A stretch of 64,000 nt of DNA, taken from Dolomedes plantarius. Lineage: Eukaryota; Arthropoda; Arachnida; Araneae; Dolomedidae. Position numbers and translations under genes: made by a program. The stretch covers positions 110,902,707 to 110,966,706 of the forward strand of contig OU015496.1 in NCBI GenBank assembly GCA_907164885.2, given 5' to 3'. Every line of letters starts with the position of its first letter. Position 1 is the first letter of the stretch. The notes beneath the pieces were generated by a model. The model ran no database searches and was not told where the DNA came from. It saw nothing but the letters and a program-made list of their open reading frames with translations. Of this stretch, positions 24,620 to 36,659 are shown piece after piece.

Positions 24620-27600
24620 CGTTAACCTTATGATTGGTAATTACATTTAATGTAATAAATAACTGGCCGTGTGGTTTAACATGATTAAATTACTCCGACT
24701 TATTCTTCAAGAGGTTTAACAGTGAGAAAGAATCTAGCAAATTCAAAAGCTTTTTCGTAATGAAATATTCCTCGTTATATGTAATCTGTCAGCGAGACCG
24801 AAATATAAAAAAGATGATTCATACAGATCATGCAACACCTTTCCTGTCATCATTTGACCGTTTCGTGTAATCTTCAGAACGCTCTTTTCATCATATTACG
24901 CAAAGTTGTACGATCAATGCACTTTGCTTTAATTTTTTATTCTGGTATGAACATTTTTAAAACAATCAATCAACCTGAAAACTAATTTAATAGACAGAGA
25001 TCCTTTAAGGTAGGAATTTAATACTGCAATCATTTGGGCGTTAGCTACTTTATTATTACCAGAGAATCGATACTCTTTAAAACCTCATTTCATTTTTTTT
25101 AATTAAGACGTAAGCCCTCATTTTCCTTTTTGTTTCTGAAAGTGTTTTCCTTCAAATATGCACGAAATCATTATTTCTGTCCTGTATCTCTTAAAGTTGT
25201 CTAACAACAATTATCAGTTTAAACGGTATTGAAGCTCCTACTATATGAGCACCAAAAATTTTGCCCTCTGTGAAAGTTACTAAGATCGATCTCCTATTCT
25301 GTATTACAGCTTTTAAACTTTGAATTTTCACGCCGTGTGGTGTATGAAACCGGTCCGACAGAAAATAGTATATCATCAGAAAACAATAAGCCATGGCATA
25401 TATCGGGATAATCATTATCATGAAAGATGTGTGCATCTCTGGGGCAATTATATACATTCACTTATTTAAAATTTCTGTGTAAGTTATTTTATCAAGTTTT
25501 CTATCTGTTAAAATATATTTCGTTATTCTTATGAATAGACAGTAATTGGATAATATTCTGCTAAATTTACAAAAATGAGAATTTTTTTTAATATTACAAG
25601 AATATAAATATATAAGAAGAATTATTGTTATAACAAATATATATGTATTTTACTAAGTTAAATGTGAATAGAAGATAACAAAATTTAATACTTCGATACT
25701 TTGTGGGAACTTCACCAATAATTAGCGAGAGTAGTAATTTTTTTACCGGACAGCATTCAATTCAAGAGGCATTGCATTCTTAAGCTTAGGATATGCTGCG
25801 CTTATGTGAGATTTCTCTAGTTTGTGCAATCTATCTATAAATTCTTCAAATCTCTGTTTAAAATAGTTCAAGTCCTGTTTGAATTTTCCGAAGATTCACA
25901 TGAGCTCATGGGAGCTTATGGACTAATAAATCTCTACAACAGTAAAGTAAGACATTTTTAATTAAATTTAATTAACTATTACCAGTAAGACAGCTGTTGA
26001 TCAGTACGCGAAATCAAATCTAATCGCGACATCGTTATATTCAGTGAAATGTACACTAAACCTGAAAGCAGGTAGTTTACATGCAATAGAACATTATTTC
26101 CTGCTAAATACAAGAAAAACTCTAAAATATTTTAATTATTACACCTTAAGTCTTATAACAAACCAAATTCATCATACAAAATATCGAAAAAAAATTGATT
26201 TCCATACAAGAGATAAAAACTGTAATTTTACTATTTGTATCATATGCTGCCTGTAGAGTTTATTCCACGTGTACTTCTTTAAACCTCTTGCAGGACATAG
26301 AAAATATTAAAATTTTATCTAAAGAATTGCTTGTGTTAAGCGTAATTTTCTGTTTAAACTAAATTTACAGTGCAAATGTTGTTTATTCTTAAACTTTTAT
26401 ATTTTCAGACAGTAACCTCTTAAAATCACTCACTTTATTTTCATTGAATAAATATAAATACATAATTAATGAAATTGTTAAAAATATATATTGTTTGTAA
26501 AGAGTACAAACGCTGTACATATTGCCATAAATCTGTTATAAAGTTTTTAGACCTTTTATTTTATAACTTCGAGGCAATCGCAAATCATAATATTAGCATT
26601 TCACTCCATCCTTAAATCATTTCATACGCTAAAATTTACTATAAAACAGGTATTATCAGTTTTATTTTTAAAAGGCTGTCTTCGTTATTCAAAAAGAGGT
26701 AAAAAATCCAAATTATTTCTTTTATACTCCAGCCGAAAGCTATACTTTATTCACGAAATTAATGTAAACGTTATTCTTTTCACTTGAAGCCTTTTTTAGA
26801 ATTTATGATACTCATAAAAAGGTACTTTTTTAATAGCTTTCAATTAATGGTCTCTTAATCAATACCTTTCTTGTCTGTAGATTTCATTTAGAGACATGCT
26901 TCAAATCAAAATGCTTCATCGTTGTAATAATTTAAGTTTGGCATAAGAATTCAGCAGATTTATTTTTCATTCGTTATGTTCAAAAGTAACTGTAAACAAA
27001 CCTCTCCCCGCAGTTTGATGCATTTAGTTCTTTGGGAGATAAAAAAAAGACGGGTGTTTAGAACCTTCTTTTGGTCAAAGTAACGTTTACCCTCAAATCG
27101 ACTACTCATAAGATCAGTTATCATAAGATGAGTTATCAGTTTGAATGGCAGATTTTAGCCGTCCGTATATCTTGCCACTTGAAGACACCAGTTTCCCAAG
27201 CCTTATGGTAAAACTACATGTAGGATGCATTCAGAGATTCTAGACTTATCTGATAAGTTCTTAAGTCCTACACAGGTCAAAACGCTTAAAGTCATGTACT
27301 CACGTAACACTGCTAGTCCTGACTCGGATCTGAATCCCTTTGGCTGATTCACAATTTTGCATGCACCAATCAAAGGGATTGTGACCGGATTTTCGATTCA
27401 TAGTGTTACATCTGTAGTTTAACTCCAAATCCTTCTGGATCAAACTCTCATTTTTGTCAACTGGCTAATTATATCACGAGTAACCACTGAATCGACTAGT
27501 ATTTCTGAGGGTATCAGTTGTGAACATGCTCAAAAGATTATGGAATTCGATGAAGCAAAGTGGTGATGTAGGTAAGGACTCCCCTCCCCTGTCAAATTTA

Positions 27601-28418
27601 TAATCTTCATATATTATCACAATGTATTAAAAAAAAACCTTAATTATGTTTTCGTCAGAAATTTGCCCGTTTTTAATTGCTACGTTCCTGAAGAGATAGG
27701 TGTCCCTGCCGTTAAAACCTCTCCAGGTGTATAAGACGGGAACACAGCGATCAAAATTCATATTAAATTTAATTATCTCTATCGATTATTTATCCCCTAA
27801 AATAAAAAGAAGTAACGTGATTCTTATTTTTCAATAGTATTTTATCATTCCTACTGAATATTTAGAACATTTCAAGTGAAGGCAATTTTAAAAGAACTAT
27901 AATATGTATTGTAAAATTTTACATAATTGGTTTCCTCTTAGCTATAAAACCTAGTTTTTAGGGACAAAGAGCCCTTTGTTTAGACATCTCAGATTTCGGC
28001 AGATTTTTAACAGTACTGACAATTACGGCTGGACTTTCAGTTTAAAATTTTACATTGCTCTATATCATACTCGTATATCTGTGAAACTCAAAATATTTGA
28101 AAGATTATACCGAATTATTTTACTTTAACTAAAACTACTAAATTCAGTAACCAAGTTCTCTTGACAAGGTTCAGGGGTGAATAAAGCTATAAACCAAGAA
28201 TTTGAGATATCAGTTCTATGTCTTATTTTTTTTATTTAAAAAAAAATCAGTTTTTGTACACTTTAGTTTGAGTCTTAGACAAACATTCCAGTCCTTCAAA
28301 TACGTATTGTTTGTTTGTTTGACAGCTGAGAGTTAACACTAGGTTAAAAATGTGCTACATTATGCCCGCGTGGTGGCAATATAGGTAACCGTAACTATTA
28401 TTTAACAGACGGCGCCAA
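24620..28418. other. Long AT-rich stretch, nothing recognised
   Basis: Nearly 3.8 kb without a supportable feature. A small inverted pair (AATCCCTTTGG near 27334 and CCAATCAAAGGGATT near 27366) could be a hairpin of an old MITE. A tRNA-like phrase GCCCGCGTGGTGGCAATATA near 28365 may be a SINE head remnant. Confidence 0.45.
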
Positions 28419-28533
28419 TTAAGGCTGTAGAGTACTAACCCAATTGGATTCGCTCACCTCAATGTTAACCCATGGAGAAAATTTGTTTACTATTTACAGT
28501 TACATAAATGCTGATAAACAAATAAAAATTGTA

Positions 28534-28577
28534 CGGCAAGTGCCTCCGCTTAAAAAATAAATAAATAAATAAAAATG
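28534..28577 (+). mobile_element. Tiny retroposed tail with 9-bp target duplication
   Basis: 44 bp (CGGCAAGTGCCTCCGCTTAA followed by an A-rich (AAAT)n tail) is flanked by AAAATTGTA on both sides (28525-28533 and 28578-28586). An A-rich tail plus a target-site duplication is the signature of target-primed reverse transcription, so this is a very short 3' end of a LINE or SINE. Confidence 0.75.
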
Positions 28578-28593
28578 AAAATTGTATTTTCAG

Positions 28594-28849
28594 CGTCACC
28601 TGATTGCAAGAACTAGGTAACACGATTCTTCAAGTTCTTGAAAATCTCAAATGTCTACTTCTTTCAGTGAGAAAATACTTGTCGCTCTGTTTGTCTAATT
28701 ATTACACTAGCCAAAAGATAGCAGTAGGTTAGCAGAAATGTGAGTTGTCTAGTTATTACATTGAATTCGCTTGTAATTTAGCTATAAATAGCCAGATACC
28801 TCAAAAATCATTTTTTTTGGAGTTACCTAGTTTTTGCACTCAGGTGACG
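28594..28849. mobile_element. Nested inverted-repeat MITE
   Basis: Left end CGTCACCTGATTGCAAGAAC then TAGGTAAC; right end, read inverted, CGTCACCTGAGTGCAAAAAC then TAGGTAAC. These form terminal inverted repeats of about 28 bp with two mismatches. It disrupts the TTAA MITE, so it is younger. The target duplication is not resolved and the superfamily is unknown. Confidence 0.8.
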
Positions 28850-29168
28850 ATATAGCCTGAACTTTTCTGCACCTTACAATATGATTCATTTTATAAATTT
28901 CGTTCACCAAAGGAATTTATGAGCGTTTAAAGTACACTAGACCAGATATTTTTTCCCTGAATAATATGAATTTCAAAAATCTATTTGCATTAAAAAAAAA
29001 AAAAAAAAAACGAAAAATGTCCCAAGGTGCAAAATTTCTTTCTCTATACCGAAGTAAAAATTAAAAAAAAAATCTTTCAACCCAAGTCGGCAATTCTTGA
29101 ACACATTTTCTAAATAGGTTAACATTGAGGTCAGTGAATCCGATAGGGTTAGTACACAGCAGCCTTAA

Positions 29169-29657
29169 CAATATAGACTATTTTCGCTTCAGGAAGAGGG
29201 GTCAAAAAGTGTTTGTTTGAATGTAGTTTGGTAATCCTAGTCGACATATTCAGTCATTCATATCTAAGTATTTATGGCATATTACTCCTACCTAGTTCTG
29301 TCAGTATGATTAACGTAAATTGGAAACGCTGCGGAGCCACTGAAACTTTCCCTGTATCTAGTTGTCTAAGAAAAGGCAATTAGCAACAATTAAACAACTT
29401 TCTTGAGATATGAATCTGGCGTGTTATACTCGTAATAACAGGTGGTCCGATCTCGTACTGATTATAACAACTCTGCTGCAATGGGAAATTACACACCGGT
29501 TGATGGCCGGTGACTTATGACAACAAAAATGTACTCTAAGTAACGCCATTCAGTCGTAAAATCTGAGAATCAAGATGAGAAAGGCAACTTAAAACCTTGT
29601 AATGTCTATTTGGTGCTTTTGGGAGCATACCTTTACTTATCAAAGGGTTTTCCATTA
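29169..29657. other. Sequence with no clear feature
   Basis: A small hairpin (CACCGG / CCGGTG near 29492-29511) is the only structure noticed. Confidence 0.4.
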
Positions 29658-30300
29658 TCTATATATATAAAACAGTTCCATAACTGACTGACTGACTGAC
29701 ATAACGCACAGATCAAACAGCTGGAACTAAAGGGCTGAAATTTTGCATGGCGATTCTTCCTATAGTGTAGGGGTGCAATAAAAAAAGGTTTTTGAAAAAT
29801 TCTTGGATTTTTTTAATAAAATTTTAAACTGTTTTTTAACTTTTTTTAAGTTTGCATTTAAAACAATAATTTGAGGGTTATAAAATTTACATCACGAGAA
29901 AGATTATAAAAATTCCTTTAAAATGAAATCTTTTTCGAATCTTTACCTCTATTTTCTGATTTTTGGTAAATGTTTAAAGATTAATTTTTAGACTTTAATT
30001 TATTAAATGCTGATCACGTGGTTTCTTTTCTTTTTGTGATACTACTTTAAATTAATTTTGCTTCACGTGCATAACAATGAAATATATTGACACAAAAATA
30101 TTAAAATACGGTAAAAGATAAAATTTAATCACTAGACTAATTAAAATGGAAGTTTTTAAAGAATTTAATTCAAATTAGTATGTTTTTTGGATATTAAACA
30201 TACAAATTAATTGCATACATTGACCGTTGTATTTAATTTGAATATTTTCTTCTATATTATTTTATCTATAAAAATATCCGTTACTATTTTTTTATAAATA

Positions 30301-31084
30301 CAGGTAGCCCTCCTACAGCACGACATCTTACAACACGGTTTCGCTCTAACACGATAAAGAAATTGCGAAAACCTTTGTACAACACTGTACTTCTATAGCA
30401 CTAGATAACACGATTTTTGTTTAACACGTTTAGAAACTAAATTACCTTAAAATAATGACGGGAAGGAATAATGCACTATAGTGGCGTTACATGACAATAT
30501 ATAAACAAATTATAATTTATTCGTTTATAGCTCTATAAAATTACAAGAAGGCCTAATAAGTATAGCTGAAAATCTTGAAGCATTTTTCCTGAATGCAGAC
30601 CCTTCCGCTGAAAGAAGCCGAAAATTCAAAAGGGAGCTGCAAAATTGTCTATCTCCATACCGTAAATCTACAATGACCTTGCAAGAACCAACAAATAAAC
30701 CAAAATTACAGATTTTTTAAATTGGATAGAAGGTACAAAAACTCTAAATGAAGAAAAAGTTTCTGAAAGTGAAGGTGATATCGTTCATTCGAAAAAACGT
30801 TCTCGGTCGATTGTACTAAGCAGTGATAAGGAAGAAATTTATTAAATTAAGGTCGCATTAAATGAAAATATTTTTGTTTCTTTTCGTTTTGTATAATACA
30901 TACATTTATATTTTTAATAAAAATTAAGTTGCTTATATGGAATTTTAAAAAAATGTTTTTTTTTAATAAGTTTTCAGAAGGTAACCCCCCTTTTTTGAAC
31001 TGTCTCTGGGTCTCTTATAACACGGTTTCACAAAACACGGCATTTTCTAGGAACCAATCTACCGTGTTATAGGAGGGTTACCTG
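30301..31084 (+). mobile_element. pogo/Tigger-like element nested in Helitron copy 2
   Basis: The left end CAGGTAGCCCTCCTACAGCA and the inverted right end CAGGTAACCCTCCTATAACA form terminal repeats flanked by TA. Both ends carry subterminal AACACGGTTT-type repeats. It retains only the transposase C-terminus (30544-30845). Termini, TA target and coding content fit the Tigger branch of pogo. Confidence 0.8.
30544..30845 (+). pseudogene. pogo/Tigger transposase C-terminal fragment, frameshifted
   Basis: The first frame reads QEGLISIAENLEAFFLNADP and continues with SAERSRKFKREL up to KPKLQIF. A +1 change continues NWIEGTKTLNEEKVSESEGD and ends KKRSRSIVLSSDKEE before the stop. The acidic tail after a basic patch (SIVLSSDKEE) is typical of Tigger-family transposases. 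The CENPB-type DNA-binding domain and DDE core are missing. Confidence 0.65.
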
Positions 31085-31436
31085 TATATATATATATATT
31101 TTTTTTTGGCATTAATTGCAAACATTGACGGTTGTATTTAATTTGAATGTACTTTGTAGCGAAGCATGGGTAGTCAGCTAGTATTCAATACTTACGTAAT
31201 TGTCAAAAACTCTATAAAATTCTAATTGCAAACCAACGAATATAAAGAGCAGTACTATGTCAGGAAAATTCGGAGTAACTATGTAAAATGAATAAATTCT
31301 TATGGTAGTTTCGATCAGATTGCTGGTTCTTTGAAATACGCATTTTTTACTGATATAGTTCAGGAAGCTTTTATTTTTGCTATATACATCGTTCAGAAAT
31401 ATATCCACCTCTCGAAGCGATGTTAAAAATATTTAC

Positions 31437-31710
31437 TTAAAGCTGCTGTGTACTAGCCCTATTGGATTCGCTCACCTATGGAGTTAACCTATGGAGAAAA
31501 TGTGTCTACTCTTGACAGCTACATAAATGCTGATAATCCAATAGCAATGGTAATTTCAGATAGCCAGAACTTTTCTGCACCTTGCAACAGGATTCATTTT
31601 AGAAATTTCGTCCACCAAAGGGATTGATGAGCTGAGTATACCAGATTTTTCCCCAAAATAATTTAAATTTGAAAATATTAAATATTAATGTAATTTAAAT
31701 TAAAAATTTT
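31437..31710. mobile_element. TTAA-flanked MITE, copy 3, 3'-truncated
   Basis: Starts TTAAAGCTGCTGTGTACTAG and follows the family through TTAACCTATGGAGAAAATGT and GAACTTTTCTGCACC, losing similarity near 31700 in an AATTTAAATT region. The right inverted repeat is absent. Confidence 0.85.
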
Positions 31711-32820
31711 TTTTGGCTTGGTAGTTTTAGCTTTAAAAACAGTTAATAAGTACATATTATCGTCATATTGAAAAACAGCTGAGTACTATTTTACACGCAA
31801 ATGACTGTGTTTAAGAGTACCTAAAATGATGATATTTATACAGAATACTTGTTAAATATAGAATCAACATATTAAGACATATTATTAGCAGCAGTTAAAA
31901 AAGAAAAGACGAATTCCATCCCATCGTAGTATATAACACAATGTTAAAAAAATATAAAAAGCAAGATATTTTACCCGTTTACGTTCATAGATATTCTCGG
32001 TTAAAAATAAACTGCAATTACAGAACAGCTATTTATTTTTATAATGTTTAAAAAAAAGTATTATTTTTACCTTTCACGTTTGTACACAAGCAATTAGGTA
32101 TTCGATTTTCCTATAATGTTTGTTTTTGTTGAGCCCATCAGCTGCATAAATTTACAAAAAAAAAATATTAAAATACGGGTAAAATCAGTCTACTATTTTA
32201 CCGAAAAAATACTTTGATTGAAATAACTCATCGAGTTATTTCTGAAACGAGTTGGCTTCAATTTTTTTCTCGTGCCTTTTTTCAATCACCTCTAAAGCAC
32301 AGAGGAAAGGGGACGAGTTTCGTTGGAAGTTCTCGAAACCAAATTTATAAGGATGTTGTTATTCAGAATAGGCATAACTATTTTTTTTATAATCTAAAGC
32401 AGAAAAATGAATCATTGGCTCGTGAAAGGAAACGTAAAAAGTAGCAAATTTCAGGCAGTAGTCTCATATCATCTTTCTTTCGTCTTCTAACGTCGGACAA
32501 TTACCTTTCCTTAATTTCGAAGGCATTTAAAAATCGATTTGTTCCTTTCTTTCCGAGGTCGATGACAGCAACATGGACAGTTGTTACCAATTAAGTAGGA
32601 GGCAAAACCCGAATCGGACTGTTTCAGTGCTATTTCTTCACTGTCATTCGTACCATCGAAATTTCACTATCTGAATCATCTTAACTTGATTTCATGTATA
32701 GTTGATAACTTTACAATTTCGCAGAGAAAGAAATGCGCAGAATGATGCTGAGTGGTGGATATATATATAATAACGCCATACCAGTTTTAATTCTATTTCA
32801 GTCTTCTCTTTCACATTATA
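31711..32820. other. AT-rich sequence, nothing recognised
   Basis: Several 60-85 codon frames here have no motif. No termini seen. Confidence 0.45.
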
Positions 32821-32823
32821 TAA

Positions 32824-34513
32824 GGCTGGTATTACACTATAAGAGTTCTTTGACAAAGATATTTTATAAAACAAGTTGGACGAGAAATATGACAACTTTG
32901 ATAAAAGAAAACTTTTATAAAAGTTCTTTTATCAAAGTTAGGGTCTTCGTCCTATATTTAATAAAAGATTTCGGTGGCCAGAAGTTATAAACAACATTTC
33001 GAGCAATAGCGTGTTAAAAAAATACAAATGTGTGGAAAACGCGACAGGTGAAGAACAAGATTTGGATTCAAAATAATGTTAGCTCTAATTAAAAATTGCA
33101 TACTAATGACAAAACATAAATACACGAAAAATATTCATAATGAGTATGTTAAAAGAAACGCAAATATTTCAAAGCAAAAGTCTTAGGATGCTGAAATTTT
33201 GCATGGTGGTTACTCATAAGCTCTACTTGCCCACTAAGAAATATTTTTAGAAAATACAAATTTTAAGGGAGTTAAAAGGGGCCTAATCGCCTCCGCCTCT
33301 AAAAAACACCAACTGTATCTTTGGAACTATTGGGTCCCAGGAAGCTGAACTTTCGCATGGTGGTTCTCCTTAATCCCTAGGTGCCCACTAAAAATGTTTT
33401 TTGAAAAATGAAAATTTTAAGGGGGTTAAAAGGGGCTTAATCCCCTCCCCCTCTGAAAAACATTCATTGTATCTCTGGAACCATGGAGCTTAGGAAAGTG
33501 CAATTTTGTATGGTGGTTCCCCTTAAGCCCTAGGTAAGAACCAATAAATATTTTAAGAGCTCGAATTTTAAGGGGTTTAGCCCCCTCTCCCCCCCAAAAA
33601 AAATCCCACTGTGTCTCTGGGAACCAAAGAGCATAGGAAGCTGAAATTTTCATGGTGGTTTCCCTTAAGCCCTAGGTATGCACCAATACATCTATTTTTA
33701 AAAGCTCGAATTTTAAGGGGTTTAACCCCCTCCCCCACAAAAAACCCACTGTATCTCTGGAACCATAGGAGCTAGGAAGATGAAATTTTGTATGGTGGTT
33801 TCCCTTAAGCCCTAGGTGTACACCAATCATTTTTTTAAAGCTGAAATTTTAATGGGTTTAGCCCCCAAACCCCCCCCCCAAAAAAAACACTATCTCTGAA
33901 ACCATAAGACCTAGAAAGCTGAAATTTTCCATGGTGATTTCTCTAAGGCCCTAAATGCTCACTAAGAAATATTTTTGAACAATTCAAACTTTAATGGGGT
34001 TTAAAAGAGATTTTCCCCCAAAAATTAAACACTGATTGACTGATAATTGTATCTCTGTAACCATAAGATCTAGGAAGCTAAAATTTTGAATAGAGGTTGC
34101 TATTGGACCTTAGGGGATCACTAAGAAATCTTCTTTAAAAAGTTCAAACTTTTAGGGGATAAAAAGGAGTTTATACCCCCCAAAAACAGTGATCATTGTA
34201 TGCCTGAAACCGAGAGGACTACAAAGCTGAAATTTTGCATGGCGGTTCGTCTTAGGCTCTAGGTGCTGACCAAGAAGGCTTTTAAAAAAGTAACTTTAAA
34301 GGAGGTTATAAAGTGGGCTTCAATCCCCAAAGTAAAAATGAATTATCCAAAACCTGTAATTAAAGTCGGATAACTGTCTTTAAATTATGCGATGAATTCC
34401 CCAGGAATGGCACCACTTTACTGCTAAAGTTAATGGAAATTAAATGATTCAAAGATAGAAATAAGTTTTATAAAAGATCTTTGTCAAAGAACTTTTATAG
34501 TGTAATGCCGGCC
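32824..34513. mobile_element. Harbinger-like element (TAA target) holding a minisatellite
   Basis: The ends GGCTGGTATTACACTATAAG (left) and GGCCGGCATTACACTATAAA (right, inverted) begin ~50-bp inverted repeats that both continue through TTCTTTGACAAAGAT and TTTTATAAAAC. TAA lies immediately outside each end (32821-32823, 34514-34516). A 3-bp TAA/TWA target is characteristic of PIF/Harbinger, so I infer that type. The inside has further TCTTTTATCAAAG inverted units near 32891-32937 and the tandem repeat at 33181-34350. No transposase is visible. Confidence 0.72.
33181..34350. repeat. Eight-unit minisatellite, ~140-160 bp period, Helitron-like unit
   Basis: Unit starts (the phrase AAGCTGAAATTTTGCATGGT or variants) fall near 33191, 33345, 33498, 33641, 33780, 33919, 34078 and 34226, a period of 139-159 bp. 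Each unit contains a CTTAAGCCCTAGGTG-like segment, CCACTAAGAAATATTTTT, AATTTTAAGGGG, a C-rich block, and ACTGTATCTCTGGAACCAT. The first half closely parallels the 5' region of the Helitrons (GGGCTGAAATTTTGCATGGC ... GGTGCACTAAGAAAG), suggesting common ancestry. Small coding frames here are artefacts. Confidence 0.88.
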
Positions 34514-34889
34514 TAAGTAACTTCCACGTTCTTTCTATATGCGCCTGGATGTCGCCTGGGCATATGGCACCATAGGGAGTCACATGGTAAACAGAAACTA
34601 AATTTAATATATGCTGGTATAAGTACTTGTCACATTGAGATTGAATCAGGAATTGAGTGGACGCCATTTTCCATTCTTCCTACTTGTAAATATGTAAATA
34701 ACGTCTCTTTTACATTTCGTATAATATGTGGAACTTTTCGATAACCATAATGTGTTTAAAGTAATAAAAGTATTATTCAGTATTTAACTAAGTAATTAAT
34801 TTAGAGTTTATGTGTCCAAGGCCCAACTACCAATGCCCGTTCGGCTGTTTTCCCGGATATCGTCGTTAAGTGTCGTCTATAGCTCCGGT

Positions 34890-34908
34890 ATTATATTATA
34901 TTATATTA

Positions 34909-34992
<84 letters not shown>
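34890..34992. repeat. TTATA then (TA)n microsatellite
   Basis: TATTATATTA units pass into a TA array of more than 70 bp. Confidence 0.95.
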
Positions 34993-34994
<2 letters not shown>

Positions 34995-36261
34995 GGAAAA
35001 TATAACACTCAATCTGTCTCTCTATCTGTCTAATCTATAAGACAGTATGAGTGCATTTATACTCTCTATCCGCTATATAAGAACCGTAGCGGACCGTTTG
35101 TGTTGCTTACCAAATTAACTGAAAGCTTATAAAACCTTTATAAGAACAGAAAATCAGACGTTGGAAAGCTATATCTTTTTGTAATAGTGGGTCCTTGAAT
35201 ATCTGTAATATACTACAACCACTTTAAAGGTAGCATTTGAGAATATATGCCATAAAAGAGATTCATTTAATTCTCGATTGTTGTCTCGTGATATATTTTA
35301 TCGGTAACGAATTAACTCTGTTATTCTTATCCTGGAGTGACCACTAAGAAATATTTAGGGCGCCCCAATTAAGGGCGCCCCAAAATATCAGCTCATATGG
35401 TTAGATATCAGGGTATCTGGCTGGGCGTGACAGGATTAGAGCTCTAAGAAAATAATCCTGGGTAATATGGGAATGTTTACCAAGCCCGGCATAATTTTTC
35501 TGCAGTGTTTGCATCTATATTAATGCCTTCGTAAATTAGAATTTTGAAAGGTGTAATTACGAAAATAAGTTAGCTGCATATAAAGTTTGGAAATACTTTC
35601 TTTCATAAAATTAAAAAGGCATTATGGCTACAAATTAGATGATTTCTGTAAACGCTTTGTATGGTGTCTCTTTCCTTCTTCATTTTTTACCTCAGGTCTG
35701 CCTCAGATTATTTTGCTTGTATTTTGATAGAATAAGATTAAAATTTGAGTAATTCCAAAATATTATGGCTACCACGACTTTCGCTTATATGCCTTGTTCA
35801 AACTGGAGACTGGCGCTGAGTAGCAAAACCTGTAAACTCAGTCGAGGGTTGATTTCCCCTGTTTGGATTATGAATAGTATGGGCCTGGGCGCCGGACGGA
35901 CAGTACAGATATGCCGACAAATTGGAGCAAAGCAGGACCATTTAAAATTTGAGTAAAATAAAATATCTCTAAATAAAAAACAACCAACTCTTAAATGTTG
36001 AAAACTGAAAAATAAAAGAGTGACTTTTAAATTCAGACAGACATTTAACAGATTTTTAATGCAAATACAGTCTCAGATGTCTTTAAAACATTAATTTTAG
36101 TTAAGATATCGGTATTCGAAATTTCAAAAGACAGATTTAGAAATATATTTTTTAGAAATATATAAAATTTGACGAAATTGTTCTAAGAATTTAATCGTAA
36201 AAAGAAACCAAGTAACCTGCCCCTAATAGAATTTTAGTAATGCTTTACATGTGTGGCCTGA
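34993..36261. other. AT-rich sequence with one GC-rich palindrome
   Basis: At 35351-35388 the phrase AGGGCGCCCCAA occurs twice, separated by TTA, within a near-palindrome (ATATTT ... AAATAT). It is preceded by CCACTAAGAAATATTT, as in the Helitron/minisatellite family. No gene is supported; the 63-codon frame at 35765 has no motif. Confidence 0.5.
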
Positions 36262-36295
36262 GGATTTGGTTTGGTTTGGTCTGAAACGGTACGAT

Positions 36296-36335
<40 letters not shown>

Positions 36336-36435
36336 ACACGAGGTCTAATTAGACTTCGTGTAGCAAACCAGCATCCTAACCGAAACCAGCGTCCTAACCG
36401 TCCGGCCATCGTCCGGCGTGTGGCCGAGGGATTTT
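36262..36435 (-). mobile_element. tRNA-derived SINE, family B, with duplicated head segment
   Basis: On the minus strand: GTGTGGCCGGACGATGGCCG, then a head segment present twice in tandem (GGTTAGGACGCTGGTTTC and GGTTAGGATGCTGGTTTG), GCTACACGAAGTCTAATTAG, a 35-base A run (36298-36332 as T), and a tail ending CAGACCAAACCAAACCAAAT. The 72-codon ORF is a shadow. Confidence 0.72.
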
Positions 36436-36659
36436 GTACGCTCCATTTTATTAATGTTGTCATACAATCTGCGTATTCGGAGCCAACTTCTTTTTAACGT
36501 AGGATTACGTTCCTCAATAACGATCCTCCGGAAAGAAAAAAATTCATAGTCTGTCCTGCGTTGCGAGATATAATTTTGGCAACGCGTCAAACCCAGTAGC
36601 AGTAAACAGTTAAACAGAAAAGTACCAAAATGCGTTTAAAAAAAAGTAGGCAACGATAA

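Larger units (their letters stand above)
28419..29168. mobile_element. TTAA-flanked MITE, copy 2, with two nested insertions
   Basis: TTAA bounds both ends (28419-28422, 29165-29168), with terminal inverted repeats starting GGCTGTAGAGTACTAACCCA. The body follows the family but is broken after ACAAATAAAAATTGTA by a short retroposed piece (28534-28577) and then an inverted-repeat element (28594-28849). It resumes at TAGCCTGAACTTTTCTGCAC. Confidence 0.88.
29658..31181 (+). mobile_element. Non-autonomous Helitron (copy 2), carrying a pogo-like insertion
   Basis: It starts TCTATATATATAAAACAGTT and ends GAAGCATGGGTAGTCAGCTAG. The host bases are A at 29657 and T at 31182, the AT insertion signature of Helitrons. 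Removing the 784-bp insertion at 30301-31084 leaves about 740 bp of Helitron without a Rep/helicase ORF. It shares its body with 17134-17925 and 58335-59888. Confidence 0.85.

Noticed and set aside
27330..27400. A MITE suggested by AATCCCTTTGG / CCAATCAAAGGGATT
   Set aside because: Only a short inverted pair with no terminal signature or target duplication. Mentioned as a hairpin only.
32214..32444. A 76-codon basic protein
   Set aside because: No motif, and composition is like the surrounding non-coding DNA.
33181..34350. A CRISPR-like array, because of regularly spaced repeats
   Set aside because: Repeat units are ~150 bp, diverged and contiguous with no unique spacers. The context is eukaryotic and TE-derived. 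It is a minisatellite.
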